A stretch of 64,000 bases of DNA. Origin: Acidobacteriaceae bacterium. Its GTDB lineage: Bacteria; Acidobacteriota; Terriglobia; Terriglobales; Acidobacteriaceae. The notes under the pieces are model-generated. The model had not been told where the DNA came from, did not search any database, and saw only the letters and a list, made by a program, of their open reading frames with translations. The position numbers were made by a program, and so were the translations under genes. Position 1 is the stretch's first letter. Each line of letters starts with the position of its first letter. Location of the stretch: positions 1 through 64,000 of the forward strand of contig CAJCIM010000009.1 of the NCBI GenBank assembly GCA_903970395.1, in the 5' to 3' direction. Shown here piece by piece: positions 16,691 to 25,965 of this stretch.

Positions 16691-17533
16691 ATGAAAGAAC
16701 GTATGACGACCAAGTCGATGCGGTGCGGAGCGTTGATGCTGGCGATGGCCTTCTCGGCTCCAATGGCGCTGGCCCAGGACGCGACCGCTGCGGGCGGCCA
16801 GCGTGGGCAGTTCGGCGGACAGTTTGCCGGGATGCAGCGCGCAGGTGGCGAGGTGACGGCGGTCTCGGGCGCGACGGTGACGATAAAGACCGAAGACGGC
16901 GCGACCGTGACGGTGGTGACCACTGACAATACGCGGGTGATGAAGGGCAGGCCGAACGAGGGTGGCGGCGCAATCAAGGTAAGCGACCTGAAGGTGGGCG
17001 ATGGGCTGGTAGCGGTGGGAAACCTGGATGCGCCGAACAAGACTCTGCATGCAGCGATGATTATGGCGACCGACGCGGCGGTGCTCGCAAAGATGAAGGC
17101 CGACCTGGGCAAGACGTATATCGTGGGCAAGGTGACGGCGATCGACATGGACAACGCGAAGATGACGGTGTTGCGCAACGATGGCGTTTCGCAGACGATT
17201 GGGTTCGATGAGACGACGTCGTTTCGGCGTGGACGCGTGGGGGCCGGGATGGCGATGGGCGGCGCTGGCGGACGCCAACGCAATGGCGGCGCTGCGGGTG
17301 CCAATGGCGCTGCTGCCGGTGCTGGAGAGGCCGCCGAGAGCATCACGCTGGCGGATGTGAAGGTGGGCGATAGCGTGGCGGGACAGGGCTCCGTGAAGGC
17401 AGGTGTGTTTGTGCCGACGCAGGTGGTGGTCGCAACGCCAGGGCAGCGGAGGCAGAGGCCGGGAGCTACGGACTCCGCGCCGGGTGCCGCTGGTCCGAGT
17501 ACAGCAGCGCCGAGTGCAGCACAGCCGCAGTAA
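16691..17533 (+). CDS. exported DUF5666-like protein
   Basis: A 280-residue secreted protein with a signal peptide (ALMLAMAFSAPMALA-Q). Two repeats of a small beta unit follow: EVTAVSGATVTIKTEDGATVTV ... KVSDLKVGDGLVAVG and KVTAIDMDNAKMTVLRND ... LADVKVGDSVAGQG, as in DUF5666 proteins. A low-complexity Gly/Ala region lies between residues 190 and 215 and the C-terminus is Pro/Ala-rich. The reading frame is open far upstream (to 16376), but this part overlaps the divergent transporter gene. Function unknown. Confidence 0.8.
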   Translation: MKERMTTKSMRCGALMLAMAFSAPMALAQDATAAGGQRGQFGGQFAGMQRAGGEVTAVSGATVTIKTEDGATVTVVTTDNTRVMKGRPNEGGGAIKVSDLKVGDGLVAVGNLDAPNKTLHAAMIMATDAAVLAKMKADLGKTYIVGKVTAIDMDNAKMTVLRNDGVSQTIGFDETTSFRRGRVGAGMAMGGAGGRQRNGGAAGANGAAAGAGEAAESITLADVKVGDSVAGQGSVKAGVFVPTQVVVATPGQRRQRPGATDSAPGAAGPSTAAPSAAQPQ

Positions 17534-17646
17534 AGCAGAGCTTGCGAAGACTGCAGATTGCAGTTTCGCAGGGACGTGCGGATGATCTTTGACGACAGAC
17601 GAATGACGTAGCCGTTGACGGGTCAGCGGCGGTTGGAGGCGTGCAG

Positions 17647-20600
17647 GTGTCGGTAGCGATGAGACAGAAGCAGGCGCGGATGGCGGCGATGGGCGTGGTG
17701 GGCGTGGCGCTGGTGTGGGCTCCGATGATGCTGGCGCAGGATGCTGCACCGCAGGCCGCAGCTCAGGCGACCGCCACAGCTGTGGCACAGGGTGGGACGA
17801 TTCGCGGGACGGTGGTTGCGGGCACGGCGGGCAAGCCGGGTGGGGTGCCGCTACCGGGTGTTGCGGTGACGGCGACCAATACGCTGACCGGGAAGAAGTA
17901 CACAACATCGACGGACATCGACGGCGCGTATGCGATGACGATTCCGAAGAATGGCCGTTACGTGGTGAAAGCAGAGCTGACGGGGTTTGCGACGACGACT
18001 CAGGAGGTGCTGCTAAACGGCACGGATGTCGCGGAGAAGAAGGCGGAGTTCGGGTTGGAGCTGGCGAGCCGTGTCGCGGCGCAGCAGGCGGCTACTGCAA
18101 CGACGACGCAGACGGGGCGCACGGCGGGCGGGCGCGGGACGGTGAGCCTGAACCTTGGCGAGAGCAGCCTAGATGCTTCGGATGCGAGCGCTGGCGGTGG
18201 CAGTACGGGGACTTCCCTACCCTCGCTGGGCGGGCTGGGCGATAGCGGCGATGCAGGGAATGAGTCGATTGCGGTGAGCGGGAATGCGACCGCGCAGGAG
18301 AATGGGCTGGCTGGGATCAGCCAGGATGAGCTGCGTAACCGCGTGGACGATGCCGTGGCGCAGGCACGGGCGAGTGGGTTGATTCCGCAGGGGGGCGATC
18401 CGACGAGTGCGATTGTGAGTGCTCTGGGTGGGTTGATGGGCGGCGGTGCGCCGGGTGGTGGTGGGGGCGGCGGATTTGGTGGGGGCGGCGGCCGCGGTGG
18501 GCGTGGCGGTGGAGGAGGAGGTGGTGGGGCGTTTCGAAACTTCAATCCGGCTCAGCCGCATGGGAGTCTGTTTTATCAGGGCGCGAACGCGGCTCTGAAT
18601 GCGTCGACATGGCTGGTAAATGCGCTGGATACAGGACCGCACTTTACACCGAATCCTTCGGCGTACTCCAACCGCTATGGCGTGACGATTGGCGGGTCGC
18701 CGTATCTTCCTGGGCTTACCAAGCCGAACACGAAGCAGTTCGTATTTCTGAACCTGACCGGGCAGAAGAACCTGAATGCGTTTGCTCCGAGCGCGGTGCG
18801 AGTGCCGACGGCGCTGGAGCGCAGCGGAAATTTTTCAGAGTCTGAACAGTCGGTGAATGGTATAGCGACGCCAGTGACGATCTATAACCCGCTGACAGGG
18901 ACGCCGTTTACGAACAACACGATCGTTCCTTGTACGACAGTGGTGACGCAGGCCTGCATCACGCAGCAGGCGATGAACCTGTTGAACTACTATCCGCTGC
19001 CCAACCTGACGACGACGGACCCGACCGCGCCGAACTATCAGACGATCTCGAACGCAGGATCGAACAATGTGGCGATCAATACGCGGTATGTGCGGACGTT
19101 GGGCCAGGCGACGAACACACCGGTGGGAAGATTTGGCGGCGGTGGTGGTGGCGGAAGGCGTGGGCAGAACAATACGAATACGAAGCCAACGCTGCGGCAG
19201 AACATCAATGCGAGCTACAACTACTCACACTCGGCGAGTGATCTCCGCAACATCTTTCTGCCTCTGGGTGGCGCGTCGGAGAGCGATGGCAATGCGGTGA
19301 CCGTAGGCTACACGATTGGTTATGGGCGGCTCTCAAACAATGCAAGCGTGACGTGGAACCGGCTGGACAGCAAGGTGCGGAATTACTTTACGGATACCCC
19401 GAATAATCCGAATGCGACGTCGGGACTGAATATTCCTAGCCAGACGGGCGGCTTTGCCGACCCGGGGTTCTACAACGGACTGGCGACAATTGGGATTACC
19501 AACTACGGTGGCATCAGCAACCAGACACCAAGCCAGACGATCAACCAAACGATTAGTTTTTCGGACTTCGTGAGCTGGCGACACAAGAAGCACAACATGC
19601 GCTACGGGCTGGATATTCGTCGCGTGCACAACGATGAGATTGGCGGCAACAATCCGCTGGGACGGTACAGCTTTACAGGCTATGCAACGGAGTCTCCCTC
19701 GGACCAAGTGAGCAGCGATTCTGCAGTGAGCAATCCTGTTACTACCGGCTCGGGGTTTGCAGACTTTCTGCTGGGGCTGCCACAGTCGACTTCGATACAG
19801 GCTGGACTGTACAAAATCTATCTGCGCGAGAATGTGTACGACTGGTATGTTACGGACGACTATCGCGTCGCGGCGGGGCTGACGTTGAACTATGGGCTGC
19901 GCTATGAGTACTTCGCGCCGTATACGGAAAAGAACAACCGGCTGGTGAACCTGGACCACAATGCGAACTTCACGGCTGTGGATACTGTGATGCCCGGCGC
20001 GACGAGCGCATTTGAGGGCAAGTACAACTCAAGTGTGGTGAACCCGGATCGCACGATGTTTGCGCCGCGGATCGGGCTTGCGTACCGGCCACCGCAGAAG
20101 ATCAAGGCGTTCAAGGACGTGGTGGTGCGCGGTGGGTACGGCATCAACTACAACACAGGCATGTTTACCGCGTTTGCGCAGTCGCTGTCGCACCAGGTGC
20201 CGTTCGCGGTGACGCAGACGAATACGGCGACGACGACTGCGGCCAGTGTTGCCTCCGGTTGCACGACGACGCAGACGGCGATTACCTATACGAACAAGAA
20301 CCAGCAGACCGTGACACGGACTGCGACAGCGGCCAACCTGACTCTGGCGAATGGGTTTGGGTGCTCGTCACAGTACACGATCTCCAACAACTATGCGGTA
20401 GACAAAAACTACCGGCTGGGGATGGTGCAGATCTACAACCTCAACATCCAGAAGACGCTTCCGCTGCAGACGGTTTTCAACATTGGGTACAACGGGACCT
20501 ATGGCGACAATCTGGACATCTACGGCACGCCGAATGGGACTGCTACGGGTACGACGATAACGGGTGTGGCGCCGTTTGACTTCGAGACGTCGGGTGCGAC

Positions 20601-21324
20601 GCTGCGGTCGAATCAACTCGTCATCAGCTTACAGAAGCGGCAGCAGAAGGGCATCGCGCTGGGTGCGACGTATACGTATGGCCATGCGATCGACGATGCA
20701 TCCGTCGTCGGCAACGGCGCGGCGCGTGTGGCGATGCAGAACTTCTTCAACCTGCGCGGAGAGGAAGGAAACTCCAGCCTGGATGTGCGGCACAACCTGA
20801 CGGGCAACTGGGTGGCAGAGCTGCCGTTTGGGCCGAACCGCAAGTTCCTGAACAAGGGCGGCGTGATGGCGAAGGTGCTGGATGGATTCTCGATCAGTGG
20901 TACGTTTACGTTCGCTTCAGGTACGTATTACACGCCGCAGTTTTCAGGCAGCCAGGCTGAGGCGGGATCGGGCAATACGTATACGCAGCGCGCGGATCGG
21001 AACTACAGCGTGTCGTCAAAGGGGCCGGGACAGCTGAAGAGCTTCTTCAACACAAGCGCATTCACCGCGCCCGCCGGAACGTTTGGCACAGCGGCTGTGG
21101 ATTCGATCGAAGGGCCGGGAACGGTGTCGGTAAGCACGTCGCTTTCGCGGACGGTGCAGTTCAAGGGGACGAACTCGTTTGAGGCTCGTGTAACGGCGAG
21201 CAATGTGTTCAACACGGTGCAGTACAGCGGCATCGGAACGACGGAGAACCTGAGCACCTTTGGGCAAGTGACCGGCGCGGCGGCGATGCGTACGCTGCAG
21301 GTGCAGGCGCGGTACAGGTTCTAA
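17647..21324 (+). CDS. Oar-like TonB-dependent receptor
   Basis: About 1,225 residues. GTG 17647 is eight bases after GGAGG; ATG 17659 is an alternative. After the signal peptide, residues about 50-145 are a carboxypeptidase-regulatory-like domain (GTIRGTVVAGTAG ... DGAYAMTIPKNGRYVVKAE). A glycine run of some 40 residues (around 265-300) precedes the barrel. The rest is beta-barrel sequence (DWYVTDDYRVAAGLTLNYGLRYEYF; terminal LQVQARYRF ending in aromatic Phe). It should import a large substrate, often glycan-derived, across the outer membrane using TonB energy. Two VWFA proteins follow. Confidence 0.9.
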   Translation: MSVAMRQKQARMAAMGVVGVALVWAPMMLAQDAAPQAAAQATATAVAQGGTIRGTVVAGTAGKPGGVPLPGVAVTATNTLTGKKYTTSTDIDGAYAMTIPKNGRYVVKAELTGFATTTQEVLLNGTDVAEKKAEFGLELASRVAAQQAATATTTQTGRTAGGRGTVSLNLGESSLDASDASAGGGSTGTSLPSLGGLGDSGDAGNESIAVSGNATAQENGLAGISQDELRNRVDDAVAQARASGLIPQGGDPTSAIVSALGGLMGGGAPGGGGGGGFGGGGGRGGRGGGGGGGGAFRNFNPAQPHGSLFYQGANAALNASTWLVNALDTGPHFTPNPSAYSNRYGVTIGGSPYLPGLTKPNTKQFVFLNLTGQKNLNAFAPSAVRVPTALERSGNFSESEQSVNGIATPVTIYNPLTGTPFTNNTIVPCTTVVTQACITQQAMNLLNYYPLPNLTTTDPTAPNYQTISNAGSNNVAINTRYVRTLGQATNTPVGRFGGGGGGGRRGQNNTNTKPTLRQNINASYNYSHSASDLRNIFLPLGGASESDGNAVTVGYTIGYGRLSNNASVTWNRLDSKVRNYFTDTPNNPNATSGLNIPSQTGGFADPGFYNGLATIGITNYGGISNQTPSQTINQTISFSDFVSWRHKKHNMRYGLDIRRVHNDEIGGNNPLGRYSFTGYATESPSDQVSSDSAVSNPVTTGSGFADFLLGLPQSTSIQAGLYKIYLRENVYDWYVTDDYRVAAGLTLNYGLRYEYFAPYTEKNNRLVNLDHNANFTAVDTVMPGATSAFEGKYNSSVVNPDRTMFAPRIGLAYRPPQKIKAFKDVVVRGGYGINYNTGMFTAFAQSLSHQVPFAVTQTNTATTTAASVASGCTTTQTAITYTNKNQQTVTRTATAANLTLANGFGCSSQYTISNNYAVDKNYRLGMVQIYNLNIQKTLPLQTVFNIGYNGTYGDNLDIYGTPNGTATGTTITGVAPFDFETSGATLRSNQLVISLQKRQQKGIALGATYTYGHAIDDASVVGNGAARVAMQNFFNLRGEEGNSSLDVRHNLTGNWVAELPFGPNRKFLNKGGVMAKVLDGFSISGTFTFASGTYYTPQFSGSQAEAGSGNTYTQRADRNYSVSSKGPGQLKSFFNTSAFTAPAGTFGTAAVDSIEGPGTVSVSTSLSRTVQFKGTNSFEARVTASNVFNTVQYSGIGTTENLSTFGQVTGAAAMRTLQVQARYRF

Positions 21325-21360
21325 AGGCAGGGAGTAGCCGGTAGGAAATAGGGAGTAGAT

Positions 21361-23550
21361 ATGCGGCGAGTGATGTCGGCGGCGATGGTGATGAGTCTCG
21401 GGTGGTTGAACCCGATGGTGGGGGTTGCGCAAGAGGTGCAGAGCGCGCCGCAGCAGGCTCAGCAGACGGGTGACAGCAGCTTTACGCTGAAGGTGAACAC
21501 CAACATCGTGCTAACGAATGTGGTGGTGCGCGATAAGAAGACCGGCGTGGTGGTAAAGGGCCTGAAGGCGAGCGACTTTACGATCTATGAAGACAAGATG
21601 CCGCAGAAGATTGCGAGCTTCGATTATGAGAACGTGGACGAAGCTGCGGTGCTGAATGAGAAGGCGACGGCGAGTGGGAAGGTGAGTATCGCCGATATGC
21701 TGGAGCACAACTTTGCGGCAAGCCCGGAGCAGCTACGCGACCATCGGCTGATGGTGTTCTTCTTCGACCTGAGCTCGATGCAGGATGAGGACATCGACCG
21801 TGCAGTGGATGCGGCGACGAACTACGTGAACAAGCAGATGCAGCCGGCGGACCTGGTAGCGATGGTGAGCATGTCCACTGGTTTGAGCATGGACCAGGAC
21901 TTTACCAGCGACAAGGCATCGCTGCTGAAGGTTCTGGCGAAGTACAACGGTGACGATGAGACGGGATTCGCGAATGGGACGACGGGGTCGACCGACGGGA
22001 CGAGCGATGACACCAACGCGTTTGCGGCGGACGACACGGAGTACAACAGCCTGAACACCGACCGCGAGCTGTTTGCGATCCGTGCGATTGCGAAGAGCCT
22101 GGAGCGCGTGGATCAGCGCAAGTCGATGCTGTATTTTTCCGGCGGACTAACGCGGAACGGGATTGAGAACCAGGCGAGCCTGCGCGCTGCAACGAATGAA
22201 GCGGCGAAGGCGAACATGGCGATCTATGCGGTGGATTCGCGCGGGTTGCAGGCGCTGCCGCCGGTGGGCGATGCGAGCAAGGGCAGCTTGCGCGGGAACT
22301 CGGCGTACAGTGGCGGCGCGGCGACGGCGCAGCTGGCAGCTAACTACTCGTCACAGGAGACGCTGGGCACGCTGGCGGCGGATACGGGCGGCAAGTTCTT
22401 TGGGGACTCGAATGACTTTGCGCCGGCGTTTCAGCAGGTGCAGAGGGACACGGAGGCGTACTACATCATCGGGTTCCATTCGACCAACCAGAAGAAGGAT
22501 GGATCGTACCGGCACCTGACGGTGAAGATGAACCGGCAGGATGTGAAGATCGAGTACAGGCCGGGGTACTATGCGCCGGCGGACTTTGGACATCAGAAGA
22601 CCGAAGATAGAGAGCTTGCTCTGACCGAACAGATGCACAGCGACCTGCCGGCAACGGATGTGGCGCTGTATCTGCAGGCGCTGTACTTCCGCGCGAATAT
22701 AACAAAGCAGAATGAGAGCCTGCTCTACATTCCGGTGAGCCTGCTGGTGCCGGGATCGCAGATTCCGTTTGTGAAGAATGGCGACCGCGACAAGGCAAGT
22801 CTGGACATCATGGGACGGGTGCAGAACAGCCAGGGCGTTACCGTGGGCAATGTGCGCGACACGGTTAAGCTGGCGCTGGACCAAACGCAGGAAGTGAAGC
22901 GGAAGAACATTCAATACTCTACGGGGTACACGCTGGCACCGGGCAAGTATCACCTGAAGTTTGTGGTGCGCGAGAATCAGACAGGCAACATGGGCAGCTT
23001 TGAAACCGACATTGATGTTCCGGACCTAAAGAAGGTGCCGCTGAAGCTGAGCTCCGTGGTGCTGGCGAGCCAGCGCACGCCGAATGCCGCGAAGAACCCT
23101 CAGAGCCCGCTGATACGCGATGGCGTGGAGTGGGTGCCGAATGTGGCGCATGTGTTTCGACAGGACCAGCACCTGTACTTCCTGTACGAGGTCTACGACC
23201 CTGCGAAGGCGAAGGGCGCACCTGAGCCTGCGGCGTCGCCGGGGCTGGTGCGGCGCGATGGCGGGCCGGTGCGTGTGCTGACCAGCATCGAGTTTCTGAG
23301 CGGCGGCACGAAGGTGTATGAGACGCCAGCTGTGACAGCGGATATGATCAACGATCCGCAACGCGACGCAGTGGCGTTTCAGTTCGATGTGCCGTTGACG
23401 ACGCTGAAGCCGGGGACGTACATCTGCCAGGTGAACGTGATTGACGATGCGGGCGGAAGCTTTACATTTCCGCGAATGGCGGTGCGTGTGATGGCTCCGG
23501 CGGCGACGACGCCCGCTGTGGCCGGAACACCCGCAACGACAGGCCGCTAG
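21361..23550 (+). CDS. exported VWFA-related acidobacterial protein
   Basis: A 729-residue secreted protein preceded by GGAG. After the signal peptide comes the acidobacterial VWFA pattern: FTLKVNTNIVLTNVVVRDKK ... GLKASDFTIYEDKMPQKIASF, then the von Willebrand A domain with FFFDLSSMQDEDIDRAVDA (MIDAS-like D-x-S-S). It ends the A domain near DTEAYYIIGFHSTN. The C-terminal 300 residues are beta-rich (VPLKLSSVVLASQRTPNA) and resemble an adhesion domain. It starts 36 bases after the receptor, so the two are likely co-expressed. Ligand unknown. Confidence 0.88.
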   Translation: MRRVMSAAMVMSLGWLNPMVGVAQEVQSAPQQAQQTGDSSFTLKVNTNIVLTNVVVRDKKTGVVVKGLKASDFTIYEDKMPQKIASFDYENVDEAAVLNEKATASGKVSIADMLEHNFAASPEQLRDHRLMVFFFDLSSMQDEDIDRAVDAATNYVNKQMQPADLVAMVSMSTGLSMDQDFTSDKASLLKVLAKYNGDDETGFANGTTGSTDGTSDDTNAFAADDTEYNSLNTDRELFAIRAIAKSLERVDQRKSMLYFSGGLTRNGIENQASLRAATNEAAKANMAIYAVDSRGLQALPPVGDASKGSLRGNSAYSGGAATAQLAANYSSQETLGTLAADTGGKFFGDSNDFAPAFQQVQRDTEAYYIIGFHSTNQKKDGSYRHLTVKMNRQDVKIEYRPGYYAPADFGHQKTEDRELALTEQMHSDLPATDVALYLQALYFRANITKQNESLLYIPVSLLVPGSQIPFVKNGDRDKASLDIMGRVQNSQGVTVGNVRDTVKLALDQTQEVKRKNIQYSTGYTLAPGKYHLKFVVRENQTGNMGSFETDIDVPDLKKVPLKLSSVVLASQRTPNAAKNPQSPLIRDGVEWVPNVAHVFRQDQHLYFLYEVYDPAKAKGAPEPAASPGLVRRDGGPVRVLTSIEFLSGGTKVYETPAVTADMINDPQRDAVAFQFDVPLTTLKPGTYICQVNVIDDAGGSFTFPRMAVRVMAPAATTPAVAGTPATTGR

Positions 23551-23672
23551 CGCCGGTAAGTGCAGTCCGCTGCTGAGGATGCGGAGTACGGGCAAAGATC
23601 CGTGATTTCCGTACTTGACGAATTGGTCCCCGAAGAGGAGACTGGTGGCCTTCCTGGACAGGAGGGACCAAG

Positions 23673-24563
23673 ATGCGTATTCGCGCTCTGCTTCTCTCGT
23701 TATCGTTCGTAGCGGTTGTCGTCCGAGTACCGCTTTCCGCCCAACAGACTATGGCATCCTCCGACGCCGAGGAGCGCCAACTGCTGCATCAGAGCGCCGA
23801 CTGGGCGCTGATTGCCCCACACCTGCCCGATCCGGCGACAGCCAGCGAAGCGCAGCTGGAGATGGCTGGCGGCGTCCTGCAGGCGCGGCGCTTTCCTGAA
23901 GATGCGCTCGACTACTATCAGTATGCACTGCGACGCGGAGGCGACCCAGTGACGCTGATGAAGAAGATGGGCGTAGTGCGGCTGGAGCTTCGGCAGGACG
24001 TGCTCGCACGGGCGATCTTCGAGCAGTGTGTGCACCTGGCGAAGAAGGACTCGCAGGCGTGGAACAACCTGGGGGCGACGGACTACTCGTTAGGCCGCTA
24101 CCACGACGCCATCAACGAGTACAGGCACGCAGTTAAGCTGAACAAGAGTTCGGCCGTGTACCACGCCAACCTCGGCATGGCGTACTTCACGAATAACGAT
24201 GTGCAGAGCGCACAGGCCGAGTTTGCCACGGCTGTTCGCCTAGATCCACGGATCATGGACCCGCAGAACAGCGGCGGCATGACACTGCATGTTCTGCAGA
24301 CACAGAACTACGGCAAACTATGCTTCGAGATAGCGAGGCTGTACGCGCGCAATGGAGATATTCCAGAGACCGAGCTGTGGCTGCAGAAGGCCGCCGAGCA
24401 CGGCCTGGATCTTCGCGAGGCGCTGAACAGTGACGCGGATATGCGGGTGTGGCTGAAGAATGCCGATGTTCGTGTGCTGATGGCCAACACGGCTCGTCTG
24501 CAGAAGCACGGCGCGGGAATGATCCCGACGCTGGGGGCCGGAACCGAGAGTGTGCCGGATTAG
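23673..24563 (+). CDS. exported TPR protein
   Basis: A 296-residue protein with a near-perfect AGGAGGG box seven bases before ATG 23673. It has a signal peptide (LLLSLSFVAVVVRVPLSA-Q) followed by at least three TPR units, e.g. DSQAWNNLGATDYSLGRYHD (about residues 130-150) and SAVYHANLGMAYFTNNDVQSA. It probably scaffolds periplasmic complexes. It lies between two VWFA-related genes in the same direction. Confidence 0.83.
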   Translation: MRIRALLLSLSFVAVVVRVPLSAQQTMASSDAEERQLLHQSADWALIAPHLPDPATASEAQLEMAGGVLQARRFPEDALDYYQYALRRGGDPVTLMKKMGVVRLELRQDVLARAIFEQCVHLAKKDSQAWNNLGATDYSLGRYHDAINEYRHAVKLNKSSAVYHANLGMAYFTNNDVQSAQAEFATAVRLDPRIMDPQNSGGMTLHVLQTQNYGKLCFEIARLYARNGDIPETELWLQKAAEHGLDLREALNSDADMRVWLKNADVRVLMANTARLQKHGAGMIPTLGAGTESVPD

Positions 24564-24723
24564 GCGGCGATGCTTTCGGCACGGACTTTTATCCCGCTGA
24601 AAATATAGTGCAGTCTCGCATGTCTGCTCATGCGTCTTAGTAGTTGTAGGCAGTTGAGACGCGTGGCAGGGGCATGAGGCTCTCGCAAGGCCACGCCGGT
24701 CTCAGTCTGCGGGAGAATGTTCG

Positions 24724-25767
24724 ATGTCTGTGATCAAGTACACCAGCGCAGCTATAGTCGCCTTCAATTTATTGCTTCCAACCGGAGGCTCGTTTGCACA
24801 GCAGGCCGCAGCGACGAGCGGGGCAGCCGAGAAGATTCAGCTCGACGTGGATGTGACCACGACGAAGGGTCAACCTGCGGCAAGTCTGACGGAGAAGGAC
24901 TTTACCCTGCTGGACAACAAGACACAACGGCCGATCTCGTCGTTCACACCGGTTGCCGGCAAGGAGGCTCCGGTTGAAGTGGTGATTGTGGTCGACTCAG
25001 TAAATACTCCCTACGTCAACCTGAGCTATCAGCGTGACCAGATTGCGAAGTATCTGCGGGCCAACGATGGGGTACTGCCGTATCCTACGACCTTTGCCGT
25101 ACTGACGGACACAAATTTCCGACTGTACAACGAGAGCACTAAGAACGGCATGGTGCTTGCCAATGCGCTGGACAAGACAGAGATCGGATTGCGTACTATC
25201 AACAGGTCCCAGGGATTCTACGGGGCAAGCGACCGGCTGACGCTCTCCTTAAATGCGTTGCGGGAGTTGACTGCGATGGAGGCGAAGCGCCCTGGACGAA
25301 AGCTAGTCTTATGGGTGTCGCCAGGGTGGCCGTTACTCTCCGGCCCACGGGTGGAGATGAGTAGCAAGCAACAGAACCAGGTGTTTCAGAACGTCATCAC
25401 CTATTCGACGGAGATGCGGAAGGCCAACATCACACTGTACAGCGTGAATAGCTGGGGAGCGAACGAGTCCGTGGGTCAGGCGTTTTACTTCGAGAGCTTC
25501 GTTGCCGGGTTGAAGAAACCGGGCGATGCGCAGTTGGGCGACCTTGCCCTGCAGGTTCTTGCGACGCAGAGCGGTGGACTGGTGCTGAACTCCAGCGATG
25601 TGATTGGGATGTTTAAGCAGTGCGTGGCCGATGCTGACAGCTACTACCGGATCACGTTTGACCAGCCTCCCGCCGACAAGCCGGATGAGTACCACCAGAT
25701 ACAGGTGAAGGTAGCGGAGGGTGGACTGGTGGCGCGGACGCGGCAGGGGTATTACACACAACCCTGA
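24724..25767 (+). CDS. second exported VWFA-related acidobacterial protein
   Basis: A 347-residue secreted protein preceded by GGGAGA. It is half the size of the 21361-23550 protein, with the same order: signal peptide, IQLDVDVTTTKGQPAASLTEKDFTLLDNK, then a VWA domain. The MIDAS position reads VVIVVDSVNTPY, so the usual D-x-S-x-S is partly changed and metal binding is doubtful. It ends with YYRITFDQPPADKPDEYHQI and lacks the C-terminal beta domain of its neighbour. Convergent with DUF5522. Confidence 0.86.
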   Translation: MSVIKYTSAAIVAFNLLLPTGGSFAQQAAATSGAAEKIQLDVDVTTTKGQPAASLTEKDFTLLDNKTQRPISSFTPVAGKEAPVEVVIVVDSVNTPYVNLSYQRDQIAKYLRANDGVLPYPTTFAVLTDTNFRLYNESTKNGMVLANALDKTEIGLRTINRSQGFYGASDRLTLSLNALRELTAMEAKRPGRKLVLWVSPGWPLLSGPRVEMSSKQQNQVFQNVITYSTEMRKANITLYSVNSWGANESVGQAFYFESFVAGLKKPGDAQLGDLALQVLATQSGGLVLNSSDVIGMFKQCVADADSYYRITFDQPPADKPDEYHQIQVKVAEGGLVARTRQGYYTQP

Positions 25768-25776
25768 GGCAACGCG

Positions 25777-25965
25777 CTATTTGTATGGACAGTGGCGGCA
25801 GTCTGAGTTGCAGCAGTAACCGCGGCGCAGGTGGTAGGCGGCGGTGAAGACCATGTAGAGACCTTCCATATAGAAGTCTTCAGGGCGAAGAGGCTCCGGC
25901 GTGAGTGGGGATTCACCGGGTAGCGGCTCTGGCGTTGCGGCAACGGGGGCTTTGGGCTCGGTCAC
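25777..25965 (-). CDS. DUF5522 cysteine-rich small protein
   Basis: A 62-residue protein starting at GTG 25965, which overlaps the lhr stop (GTGA). The proline-rich start is followed by DFYMEGLYMVFTAAYHLRRG and ends CCNSDCRHCPYK, the conserved cysteine cluster of DUF5522 (C-C-x-S-x-C-x-H-C-P-Y), a likely metal site. Function is not known to me. Confidence 0.82.
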   Translation of the reverse strand: MTEPKAPVAATPEPLPGESPLTPEPLRPEDFYMEGLYMVFTAAYHLRRGYCCNSDCRHCPYK

